Shown here one piece after another: positions 23,784 to 32,920 of a stretch of DNA of 64,000 nucleotides (position 1 is its first letter; every line of letters begins with the position of its first letter). The position numbers and the translations under genes are program-made. The notes below the pieces were generated by a model that was given only the letters and a program-made list of their open reading frames with translations, made no database searches and was not told where the DNA came from. Origin of the DNA: Isoetes taiwanensis (taxonomy: Eukaryota > Streptophyta > Lycopodiopsida > Isoetales > Isoetaceae); assembly GCA_021234155.1 (NCBI GenBank), contig JAJEKV010000006.1, positions 14,214,902 to 14,278,901 of the forward strand, written 5' to 3'.

Positions 23784-25856
23784 ACCAAAAGCAGAGTATT
23801 AGTCAAAGGATCAGAAGGCAGATGGAAATTGAGAACCATTAAGGAAACAAAAAGGAAAAAATTCGTGCACTTCAACTTCTTCTCCAAAGCTATGGAGAAA
23901 ATAAGATTTGAAACAGTTTTCAAAGAGATAATGCGGCAGCAATTTGGAACCATGGGTGAAGAAATCTGGCAGGACACAACATTTGGATGGAGATTCATGG
24001 GTAATCTGAAACGAAAGCTATATAGACCTAGAAAGGTATTTGCTGAAAAGGAGGAACCAAAATGTCCATGCTCAAACCCTACACTACAGAAATACATCAG
24101 CAGGGATGTTGGCCACATAAGAACTATGGATCTAAGCATTGTGCACAACAAAGCACTAAGAGGATGGTTAAGAACAGGACTTAACCATATTCCGGACCGG
24201 CCATTTACACTAATGCAGTTTAGAAAAGAAATGAAAATGACAGTGGACCAGTTCTTCATGGTACACAGATTCAAATTAGGAAACGACACAAATGCCAAGA
24301 TAGCAAAATGCAAGCAGGAAATAATGAAAAGAACAACCAAACTAGCCAAAGCAGCAATAAGAGATAGCAGAAAAAAGAGGTTCCAAATCAAGGACAAGGA
24401 TGTTGGAAACAACATCAAATGGCTGGTGGATAATCTTTACATAGCAGGAATAGATAAAGCAGGGAACAACCCTGCCTTCATATGCCCTAAGCATATAAGG
24501 GATGAAGCCAAAACAAGACTAGAGAGCACAGACTTCTGCAGAGTGGAGGAAACAACACAGGAAATACAAGGGAAATGCAAAACACAGATACAGGAATTGT
24601 TAGGAGAATGGCAGCTGGAAACAACAAATCTGCCTTACATTCTGGGCATATACAAAGCACACAAGAAAAGTTATCGATGGATAACTAATGCCTTTGGATC
24701 AATCTTCACACAGATATCCACTCTAATTGCTAAAATCCTTAGCACATACCTGGACATATGGCCCAAGATATGTGAGAACAAGCTGGCACAAGCTAACATG
24801 TTTCAAAAGCAGAAAATAAAGGCAGCATGGATAATAAACTCAATGTACGACGTGGCATGCAATCTACCAGAAAAAATAGAAGACGTATTTGTAGCAGACA
24901 TAGCAAAATGCTATGAGAACATCCCCTTAGAAGGGGATGAAGGAATATGCCAAGTAATGACTACAGTCAATAAACTCATATGGAAGCAAAAGACAGATGA
25001 ACACAAACGAAACTGCATATGGTACAAAATTACCAGCAAAGGAGAAGTGAAAGTGGAATGGAAGCACAACATACCAAGCAGTCAACAATGGAACAGCATA
25101 GATGAAAACACCTTCAACATTATGAATAACTGGCTCCTACAGAATTGCTACTTGCAAATGGCAGGAAAAGTGTGGAAACAGGTGAAAGGAATACCTATGG
25201 GATTCGCCAGCAGTCCAGCATGGTGTAACCTGTACCTAGGGTTCTTCGAGTTACAGTTTATACTCAAACTAATAAGATTGGGTAAGCGTAAGGAAGCAGA
25301 AAGCTTTGCATACACGTTCAGATACATGGATGACCTGATAGGCATCAACAGTGTGAATATAAGGAAGTACCTAAGGCTGGAAAAAGAAGAGGCAGTCGAG
25401 TGCACAATATACAATCTGAACTTCCTGGAAGTCAAGGATGAAACAATCTATTGGGAACAAGAAATGAAGGCAAGGTATAAGGGAAAGAAAGTTAACTTCC
25501 TGAATATGTCCATCGAGATATTGAACCCCTTTCATGGATTGTATGAGACTTACTATTATGACAAAAGGGACCAGCTACCCTTCCACATTGCAAAATATAT
25601 ACAAGCTAAGGCATGTAGACCATACCATTGGGCTAGAAAGGTAATCATCTCCCAAATCATGCCAATGCTGTACGCACACACGAACCCAATAAAAGCGGCA
25701 GGGGACCTGCATATACTGATGCACAGATTTATACAGAACGGATTCAAAGAGAGCGACATACAACAAATGGTGTACAGGACAATAAAAAAGGAGAATTTTC
25801 CAGGACTGAAGTATGACGTCGAGGCAATGATCACAATGCTTAAAACTTACAGGTAA
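23784..25856 (+). CDS. Element 1 Penelope-like reverse transcriptase, 690 codons
   Basis: RNA-directed DNA polymerase of PLE type. The frame opens at an acceptor AACATACAG|ACCAAAAGC and has no early ATG (first usable codon is TTG at 23,829), so it is probably expressed by splicing. Numbering from 23,829: CPC at 79-81, GHIRTMDLSIVHNKALR from 95, IDKAGNNPAFIC around 208, LPYILGIYKAHKKSYRWITN, catalytic Asp in VADIAKCYENIP at 357, GIPMGFASSP at 454, YMDD at 499-502, VNFLNMSIEIL, then YYDKRDQLPF. The DKA.NN, LPY...HK and IPMG...SP blocks are typical of PLE RTs, distinguishing it from LTR, LINE and group II types. No GIY-YIG domain follows the thumb; the protein ends MLKTYR. All three catalytic Asp residues are present, so it may be active. 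Confidence 0.9.
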   Translation, partial: TKSRVLVKGSEGRWKLRTIKETKRKKFVHFNFFSKAMEKIRFETVFKEIMRQQFGTMGEEIWQDTTFGWRFMGNLKRKLYRPRKVFAEKEEPKCPCSNPTLQKYISRDVGHIRTMDLSIVHNKALRGWLRTGLNHIPDRPFTLMQFRKEMKMTVDQFFMVHRFKLGNDTNAKIAKCKQEIMKRTTKLAKAAIRDSRKKRFQIKDKDVGNNIKWLVDNLYIAGIDKAGNNPAFICPKHIRDEAKTRLESTDFCRVEETTQEIQGKCKTQIQELLGEWQLETTNLPYILGIYKAHKKSYRWITNAFGSIFTQISTLIAKILSTYLDIWPKICENKLAQANMFQKQKIKAAWIINSMYDVACNLPEKIEDVFVADIAKCYENIPLEGDEGICQVMTTVNKLIWKQKTDEHKRNCIWYKITSKGEVKVEWKHNIPSSQQWNSIDENTFNIMNNWLLQNCYLQMAGKVWKQVKGIPMGFASSPAWCNLYLGFFELQFILKLIRLGKRKEAESFAYTFRYMDDLIGINSVNIRKYLRLEKEEAVECTIYNLNFLEVKDETIYWEQEMKARYKGKKVNFLNMSIEILNPFHGLYETYYYDKRDQLPFHIAKYIQAKACRPYHWARKVIISQIMPMLYAHTNPIKAAGDLHILMHRFIQNGFKESDIQQMVYRTIKKENFPGLKYDVEAMITMLKTYR

Positions 25857-25920
25857 GAGAATAGAAATAATAATAGAAATAGTAAGGGCACATGGGCTGA
25901 ATATGCGTAATATAGATTTA

Positions 25921-26020
25921 GTGGGCGGGGGGGTCCCTATGCAGTATAGGGACCCTCCCATCCCTAGTACTGCATATGGAACCCTTTGCAGCCTTCCGGT
26001 AGGAGGTAGGCCTAATTTTT
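25921..26020 (+). other. Element 1 3'-terminal double hairpin
   Basis: GGGTCCCTAT-gcag-TATAGGGACCC (25,931-25,955) forms a strong hairpin. A second GC-rich motif, GCCTTCCGGTAGGAGG (25,991-26,006), follows about 35 bp later and immediately precedes the TA-rich junction. The loop ATGCAGTA is also complementary to TACTGCAT at 25,968-25,975, so a pseudoknot or an alternative fold is possible. Element 2 has the same arrangement with different bases. Confidence 0.75.
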
Positions 26021-26696
26021 TGTATATATATATATCTATATATATCCTAACGATATGAATAGATAAGGCAGGAGTTCTGTCTAGAAATGATCAGTAAAAG
26101 CCTACACGAGCTAGGACTAAGTAAAATAGTAATGACTAACAAGGAAATAACAGGCATACGTATAATAAATGAAAGAAAGGAAGAGTTGAATGTGCAGGAG
26201 CAACTAAAAAGCAGCTAAGATAAAGCAGCATACAAGCAAAGGAAGTTCCGACTTGCAGGAATATCATACAGGGTGCACAGCACGGAGCAACACAGGGGAA
26301 ACAAAAATGGATGTACAAATGGGAAACAGGACATTGGCAAGACAGATTGAAGAAACTAGTAAAGGTAATTAAAATTTTGGTTTTTTTTTAAAAAAAGGGG
26401 GGAGGTCTGAAAAACAATAGAAAGGATAGTATATGATAACGGAGCTAGGAACTAGGGATATGGAAAATAAATGTAGGAAGATTGAAACCATTGGTAAATG
26501 GTATGTCGAAACCATTGTTAAATGGTAATTCGATGCTATAATATATTGAAGCTAAAAGATAAAGGAAAAAACAATAATCAGAAGGGCAAAAACGAATTAG
26601 GGCACAGGTAGGAAGAAGAATCCGGAATGGCATCATAACTCGGCGAAGGATGCACGACAAGCAAAGGGGAATCAAAAACATGGAGGTCCGGCAGTC

Positions 26697-27296
26697 ATGT
26701 TCATGATGGCAGGAGTGCTGGCAACCTACAGGGAGACAAAGATGGAGCAAAAACCAGTAGCAGGGAGCAAAGATGGAGCCAGGACAACCGGCAAGAACAA
26801 GCGTAAGGTAACATCTAATTTAGCACAAAGAAAAAGTAGCATAACAAAGGCAAGCACGCTATTTTTAGCGGAAAAAACAGGGAACGGAAGGGTCCAGATT
26901 AAAGGCTTATGCATGGCATATGCATGCTACAAGCTCAGGGAAACTCCAGCGCCCACAATGACCAGGCCGGAGGGCTCGGGCAACAAGACCATGACAAGAC
27001 AGCAGTTACTAAGTCTGATCAAGGGAGCCGGCCTGAATCTGGCAGCCCTGTGCAAGGCAAAGGGTGAATTAACAGCACAACCAAGCAAGGGATTACTGCA
27101 GGAGATAGTAAGCAAATATAATCTTGTAGCTCCAGAGCAGCCCGACCACAATGGGATCAAGAAATTTACACAGGAAATGGAAGGGAACTGCAAAGATAAC
27201 AGCATCACAAGCCTGGTGGAGACATCAGAACCAGAAGAGGAGAACGAAATCAATGAAGAAGAACTCGAAGAATGCATGGAGATCCAGCCAAATCAG
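26697..27296 (+). CDS. Element 1 ORF1 exon (intact 3' copy): AT-hook/SAP-like protein
   Basis: Open from ATG 26,697 to the donor CCAAATCAG|GTTTAT at about 27,296; the reading frame runs on into the intron to a stop at 27,338. The part homologous to element 2 starts at an internal ATG (26,958): TRPEGSGNKTMTRQQLLSLIK, then QPSKGLLQEIVSKYNLV, then an acidic tail with EPEEENEINEEELEE. TRPEGSGNK resembles the GRPxGSxNK form of the AT-hook, which binds the minor groove of AT-rich DNA. The TRxxLLxLIKxAG...PSKxxLLE pattern resembles a SAP-type helix pair. The 87-residue N-terminal extension is Lys-rich and unmatched in element 2, so the internal ATG may be the real start. This copy has no ORF2 exon behind it. 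The DNA-binding role is inferred. Confidence 0.6.
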
Positions 27297-27423
27297 GTTT
27301 ATAAAAATGATTTACAGGAAAAAGGTTTGAAGTATTGAATTGGATAAATGTAAATAACATAGACTTAGTTTTTCTGTTCTTTATGCTAAGACACAAGTGG
27401 AAAGATGTTAAATTCTTATGGTG

Positions 27424-27530
27424 AAGGGCGAAGAGCCATATAGAACAACTGCTTACCTGACGGCCCTAACTCAGTTACCATTATCATGCTAACTTGGGTT
27501 TTGTTTGGCTGCAGGTAACCTGTTCTATAT
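27424..27530 (+). ncRNA. Conserved structured RNA motif, element 1 copy A' (best copy)
   Basis: Order: hairpin GGGCGAAGAGCC; outer helix ATATAGAACA (27,438-27,447) with TGTTCTATAT (27,521-27,530), ten perfect pairs; internal loop ACTGC against CC; inner helix TTACCTG (27,453-27,459) with CAGGTAA (27,512-27,518), seven perfect pairs; variable apical region. Element 2 has the same layout and loop sizes with a completely different outer helix. It lies inside the intron between ORF1 and ORF2. It does not match the hammerhead core. Confidence 0.8.
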
Positions 27531-28380
27531 CTCCATAAACTCATTCATTTGGATTTATGTGGATGTGCTACAAAGGGATATGGGAAAGCTGCTTGACGGT
27601 ATACAAGAGAACAAGACTTTGAATATGACTTTCTACAAGTTCTTTTATGTTTTTTAAAGGCCATTTTGGTAAGAGGCTCAAGAACCCTGTTATGCTGGTT
27701 GGATAACTTTAGAAATACTGTTGTTAAAGTTCAAGATCATATGGTTAACAGCAGAAACATAACTGGCGAAAAACAGCAATGTAAGTTTCTGGAAACATGG
27801 TTGAATTTGCTAAAAAGGAAAGGTTATCAGGCTTAAAATAAGCAGAATAAAAAAGGAACGAATATGAGAATAAGAAATGAAAGGAAAATGAAAAAATAGA
27901 GTGCTAGGGAAGATAGATGTATTGTAAAAAATATGGAAAAGAAATATGGAAAATATATGACATAGAAAATAAGGATATGGAATCAGAAAAGAATAAGGAA
28001 TGAATTATAAAATCGAAAAAGGAAGGATAATTGTAGAAACAGGAAAAGCTATAGGATGATTAAAATCATAGAAAGGCAATTAAGAAAAAGAAAATATAAA
28101 CATGAGAAAGGCAAAAGATAAGGTGGTAATAAGGAAAATGAAAACAGCTAATTAAAAGGATTTGAACAGGAATAAGGCTGAAACCATAGTAATATGGCAA
28201 AATAGGATGAGGAAAGAAGGGCTTAGAGCTATAAGGAATCAAAAGGAAAAAATAAATGAGCAGGAATGCTAGGAATAATGGTCCTTAGGGCTCCCCTAGC
28301 TTAAAGCTAGGGACTGATAATTTCCAACAGGCTAGGAATAGGTTGTTGGAATCACTGGATTGTCTCAGACAGGACAGGAT

Positions 28381-28384
<4 letters not shown>

Positions 28385-28460
<76 letters not shown>
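28385..28460. repeat. (TA)n microsatellite between the two retroelements
   Basis: About 76 bp of pure TA separate the end of element 1 A' from the start of element 2 (AAATTCTACTAGG). Confidence 0.98.
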
Positions 28461-28464
<4 letters not shown>

Positions 28465-29622
28465 TCTACTAGGTTACTTCAATTCTCAGTATGCTTAACT
28501 ATAGTATATTTGTCCTTGCTTAAATAAACAATCTTATACTGTGATCTCCAGTTTTGGCTGCACCATTGACCTTTGTGGTTCTAATGGCCCCGCCCTTAAT
28601 CTTGTTTTATGCCTTATATTCTGAAAAATGCTGCTCTAATGATGTACTGCTCTGGATACTACACTTTATGCTATGATAAAGGCTTAATGCTAATGCATAT
28701 ACTGGCATACCAATATTTGTTGATGAGATTTTATTATCATGTCTAGTTTTATGAATAATATTCCTTGCTGTGGTATGTCCACCATGTAGTCTAATCTACA
28801 TATGTGTTTTTCGAATATTTACTGAGAAATCGAGGCCATTTATTTAATATTATGGTTAACTAGTTTCTATACTGTGGTTTTCTGTGTTAGCAGTACATTG
28901 CGCTCCTGGGATCTTATTGACCCTTCCCTTAGTCTAGTTTTATACCTTTAATTCTATAAGAAATTATTCTTAGTTTATGTTGCTCTATGCACCATATTGT
29001 TTCATTATGGTAGAACTTTAATACTAATGCATATTTGCTATGGTCTGGCCAGGGTTCCCTAGGTGAGACATGTCCACCATGATATCCATGCCACTTAGAT
29101 TTTATTTGGTTGCAACAATGTTATATAGATTGGACATGATCTAATGTTCATGTGGTTTTAATTTGGCATTAAAATGCAACATTTGCAATTTAGCACATGT
29201 CTATTATGTCACAAAAATTGTCTAATATTTTCCATAATATTTAACTTAATATCCCGATATCTTTTACCTTCGAAAGTTTTGTATTTCGCTAACCCTAATA
29301 TCTCACTTTGTAAAGTCGGGTACCCTAAGTCCTTTGCCGGAAGTGAGCGCTGCTGCATCTTCATTCTAGACATGGCTCCTGGAAAAGTACCACCCACGGT
29401 ATAATATTAGGACATGATCTGTTGCTAGCTGGATGAGATGGCCTTAAATCTGACCCTGGATTTTTACGGTTATGGATCGATGGCTCTGGTCAAGATTTAT
29501 CAATCTTGTAACCCAAATCAGCTAAGATCGTTTTCCATTAAGCTATTAGGTAATGTGATTTACTTTTCTGAGGCTCTACTATAAATGAATGTATTTCTTA
29601 CCTCATTTGCTGTGCTTGCATT

Positions 29623-29942
29623 ATGGCTGGGCGTCCTGAAGGCTCCCAGAACAAAGGTCTTACCAGAGGAAAGCTTATAGAATTGCTCAGAAGGGCTGGC
29701 ATTGAGCACCCTGACCACCCTTCAAAGGCACAACTGCTGAGTTATGTAAGATACACAAAGTGGATCCTAATGGGAAAGCTGCTTGCACTATCACTCAATA
29801 TATTCCTAGTCTGCAGCCATGTGCAAATGCTTCCAAAGCTAAGGAAATCCCTGCTGAAATCCCTGCTGAAAACATTCAGTTTGTTGCTGATTCTGCTGAT
29901 GAGGAGGACGATTTCTCTGATGGAGATATTCTGCTTAATCAG
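29623..29942 (+). pseudogene. Element 2 ORF1 first exon, frameshifted 5' copy
   Basis: Starts MAGRPEGSQNKGLTRGKLIE but loses the frame around 29,715-29,745: GAGCACCCTGACCACCC here against GAGCACCCCAGCCCGCAGCC in the 3' copy, and CAACTGCTGAG against CAACTGCTTGAG. Downstream residues (KVDPNGKAACTITQYIPS... and the acidic DSADEEDDFSDGD tail) survive in another frame. The donor CTTAATCAG|GTTTACC is intact. As in element 1, the copy upstream of the body is the broken one. Confidence 0.75.
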
Positions 29943-30642
29943 GTTTACCATTTGTTCTTATTATTTCCCATGCATTACCTAGATTCATGTGTATAATCCC
30001 TTAGTTCTTCTCACTACCTGGTAATATTATACTTCTGTGATGCCATCTTGGATGAATTGTGCTGACCATCTATTTCCTGATTCATGCTAATTATTTCAAC
30101 AATACTGTTATCTAAATACAGTAATTTAATTAGGATCATACTGGCATATTTGTATATGTATCACATGATCATAATTTTGTTTACCTCTATTGGCTGTGGT
30201 CTGTCCTGATAGGTCAGATAAATAGCACTGATACCTCTTCCATACAATGATATTTCTACATGGACTATAGGCTTATTTGGACTGTATTCTTTATTTGTAA
30301 GACATAATCCTGATTAAGTTTTGTTCTAATTCTTATGGTATGGTATTGTAGTTTTAGGTATTGTTTAATGTAGTGTTTGGCCTTCCTGTTTGCTGTACCC
30401 TTTGGTAGTTTAGCTGCATATGTTAAGTTCCAAGGTAATATACCATTATTTTGTTTTATAGATAAGTTCATATTTGTTATTTTGAATAGTCTATCTCTTA
30501 GTTTATGCTCCTTTGTACCTAGTTTTTCCAATAGTTCAGAAATATCCAGATATATTATCAATGTTTTTTATCATATCTACTGCTGTTTTTAAACATTACT
30601 GAACATAAATCTGCAAAATCGTAATGGATTTATAGCTCATTT

Positions 30643-30751
30643 GGGTAAAGGGCGAAAAGCCAAAGATGTTTTTAGCTTACCTGCTAGTCAATTTCAAGAT
30701 ACCACAGGGCTAATATCTGATCTGTTTGACTGCAGGTAACCAAACATCTTT
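30643..30751 (+). ncRNA. Conserved structured RNA motif, element 2 copy A
   Basis: Hairpin GGGCGAAAAGCC; outer helix AAAGATGTTT (30,662-30,671) with AAACATCTTT (30,742-30,751), ten perfect pairs; internal loop TTAGC against CC; inner helix TTACCTGC (30,677-30,684) with GCAGGTAA (30,732-30,739), eight pairs; a bulged T; then AGTCAA (30,686-30,691) with TTGACT (30,726-30,731). Every base of the outer helix region is arranged differently from element 1 while pairing is kept. Confidence 0.8.
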
Positions 30752-30941
30752 TTCCCAATCTCGTATGGTTGTGGTTTGTTGGTACATATTATTGATCTAT
30801 CTCAATTTACAATGGTCTATTGTACTCTATATTGTTTTAAGTTTGTTCTTAAAACTCTCCAAAGGTATTTACCTATCATTACTTGTTGTTTGTATGGAAT
30901 AATAAATTTACTTCATTATCTGGTCCTGCTTAAATTATGAA

Positions 30942-30975
30942 TCTCTAAGGCCTCCCCTTTGGGGTCAGATAAGTC
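30942..30975 (+). other. CCCC-TTT-GGGG hairpin before the head-repeat boundary
   Basis: CTAAGGCCTCCCCTTTGGGG followed by TCAGATAAGTCC; counterpart of the 21,315-21,356 hairpin in element 1 (CCTTAGGGCTCCCC...GGGACTGATAATTTCC). It lies about 80 bp before the point where A and A' diverge. Confidence 0.6.
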
Positions 30976-31208
30976 CAATAGTTTAAAAGCTATTTGGATG
31001 ATTAGTCAAACCTTTAGTTTTTTCTAGTTTGGTTTTTTCTAGTCTAGTCTATATATCACACGATTTCTGATCACTGGTCTTACCAGTGTTGGCCTTAGAG
31101 ATTCTTTAATTAACTTTACCTAGTTTTTTATGATCTACTTACTTATTTCTTTGCTCTCCTAGTAATTTATTTCCTATGTTAATTCCACTATTTGCCTTGA
31201 TTTTATAG

Positions 31209-32747
31209 GAAGGGGCAACTATTAATGTTGACCCTATCACCTTGAAGGTCTGTAACCAGCAGACTAATTATCAGCAACAGCTTCCAAACAGGCCAGGTTG
31301 GTACCATGAAGTTGGTGCACATGGGTATGCTGCAGCAGGAATTACTGCTCCCAACAAAGCTGTTCAGACAGTTCTTGGTTGCATTATGCTGAAGGATCTA
31401 CATAAAGTTTTCATTACCAAGGAATGTGAACTTAATGATGGTGATATCTCTGCCATTTTGTTTCTTGGATTTGACAGAATATTAGATCTGGTCTGCAGTT
31501 TTAAGTCCAAGGATTTTGAGCATTGCAGAGTTTTGATTGAACAGACCTATCTAAACCTTCCTGCTGCACATATTCTTGCTGATACAAATGATATTTTTGA
31601 TCTTCTGGCTTTTATTAAAGGCCTGACTGTCCTTGAAAAGACCAACTCATTAAAGATCTCTTATCCTCCCAATGACTCTGATGTTCCTGCTATTGATGAA
31701 CCTGAAAATTCTATGCCTCTGCTTGATAATTGCCTATTTGATCTGAACATGATCCCTGTTATGGAACAGACCCGTGATGTTGTTATTCCAGTTAGAGAGG
31801 ACCCTAGTAAGGAAGAGTTGGCCAAAACAGAGCTACTAAAGTATAATATCAAAGAGATGAATCTTTTTAACTGCGGACCTTTTCCCATTATGACTAGTAG
31901 GAATGTAGAGATTCATGGGGAACAGTTCCAGCATACACTTTGGAATAGCAAAAATCTTGGTATAATTGCTCCTATCAGTAAGGAATCACTGATCATGTTG
32001 GCACGCCTGCAGAAAGATGAGGTTCTTAAGGCTGAAAGTAATGCCATGTCATTTATCAAACCATTCAGAAGGATTGATTATAAGTTCCCCTTCAAGTTGG
32101 ATTTTCTGGGAAGATCATGTGAGTTGGGCAATGGCCTCTTTGTGGGACAAAAAGGGCATATGGCCAAAGTGGAAGAGAAGAGGATAGACTTTTACCTCAA
32201 GAAGATCTGGCGTACCTACTGCCCCTTTGTTAAGTGCAACTGTGACAAGATTTCAGACAAAAAGTGCCCGGATAACATCACTTGGTTTGATCACTTGTTG
32301 TGGCACATGCTTAATAATCTTGAGAAAATTTGGCCTAACGATGCCATACACATGAGGTTTGCTAAATTTTCTTCCTTTTTGTCATCTGAGCCAATCAAAA
32401 CTGTTGTGCTTGCATATATTGGATATCTGTCTATCAGAAAGATCATGATCGATATGGCACATAAGTTTGCTGAAACTGGTGGGAATATCAACTGTGACTT
32501 CAAGCAGCAGTTTGGAAACTACAAGGTGATTGATATTCTGGAGAAGACCATTAAACCGGTATCATTTCTGTTTGCTCATCAGCATGACAATCCTAGTCTT
32601 GGATACCTGCCCAACAGGAAAAGAGCACAGTCCAGTAATACTATGGCAAGTGGTATACTTAGGCCTCCTAAGTTGACAAGAAGTTCTGCTAGTTCTAGCT
32701 CCTCTAGTGTTACTACCACTAACATTGGGGGTAATATCAGACTTTAG
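31209..32747 (+). CDS. Element 2 ORF2: novel PLE-associated protein, 512 codons
   Basis: The exon starts at the acceptor TTTTATAG|GAAGGGGCAACT; a TAG in frame at the acceptor shows it cannot be read through from upstream. First residues EGATINVDPITLKV, then GWYHEVGAHGYAAAGI and PNKAVQTVLGC, matching element 1 block by block. VGQKGHMAK and the Cys cluster CPFVKCNCDKIS (about residue 337) with ITWFDHLLWHMLNNLEKIWPN are kept, as is QFGNYKVIDILEKTIKP near the C terminus; the Ser-rich tail differs. It ends NIRL then TAG, 173 bp before the RT exon. No known domain recognised. Conservation of this protein in two diverged families, with the RT, argues that it is needed for mobility. Confidence 0.8.
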   Translation, partial: EGATINVDPITLKVCNQQTNYQQQLPNRPGWYHEVGAHGYAAAGITAPNKAVQTVLGCIMLKDLHKVFITKECELNDGDISAILFLGFDRILDLVCSFKSKDFEHCRVLIEQTYLNLPAAHILADTNDIFDLLAFIKGLTVLEKTNSLKISYPPNDSDVPAIDEPENSMPLLDNCLFDLNMIPVMEQTRDVVIPVREDPSKEELAKTELLKYNIKEMNLFNCGPFPIMTSRNVEIHGEQFQHTLWNSKNLGIIAPISKESLIMLARLQKDEVLKAESNAMSFIKPFRRIDYKFPFKLDFLGRSCELGNGLFVGQKGHMAKVEEKRIDFYLKKIWRTYCPFVKCNCDKISDKKCPDNITWFDHLLWHMLNNLEKIWPNDAIHMRFAKFSSFLSSEPIKTVVLAYIGYLSIRKIMIDMAHKFAETGGNINCDFKQQFGNYKVIDILEKTIKPVSFLFAHQHDNPSLGYLPNRKRAQSSNTMASGILRPPKLTRSSASSSSSSVTTTNIGGNIRL

Positions 32748-32920
32748 TCTGATCTTTCAGCACTAAAACTACAAGTTTTTGAAAAAGGTAGTAGTTTTTT
32801 ATTCCCTTACTTAATAGGCCACAGTGCCTTTATACTTTCCTTATTCTTCTCTTATACTCTATGGGTTTTTTTACCCAACTGGCACTGTTTTAATGACTTT
32901 TCATCTCTGTTGTAATGCAG

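Larger units (their letters stand above)
26046..28384 (+). repeat. Element 1 head repeat A' (3' copy)
   Basis: About 2339 bp, starting CCTAACGATATG right after TATATATCTATATATAT and ending AGGACAGGATAGGT before (TA)n. It is nearly identical to 19,081-21,420 but with an intact ORF1 exon and an intact RNA structure. Confidence 0.95.
28461..31050 (+). repeat. Element 2 head repeat A (5' copy)
   Basis: About 2590 bp, from AAATTCTACTAGGTTACTTC to TTCTAGTCTAGTCT before ATATATCACACG. Differences from A' are few and clustered: near 29,276-29,290, 29,713-29,740 and 30,690-30,705, plus single changes near 28,855 and 30,105. Confidence 0.95.

Noticed and set aside
21506-26318. Many minus-strand ORFs of 60-220 codons across the retroelements
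   Set aside because: They are antisense shadows of the purine-rich coding strand, with hydrophobic low-complexity translations, and appear identically in both head copies because the DNA is duplicated.
29890-29920. CTGCTGATGAGGAGGACGATTT as a possible hammerhead core in element 2
   Set aside because: It encodes the acidic ADEEDD stretch of ORF1, and no GAAA and no stems are present.
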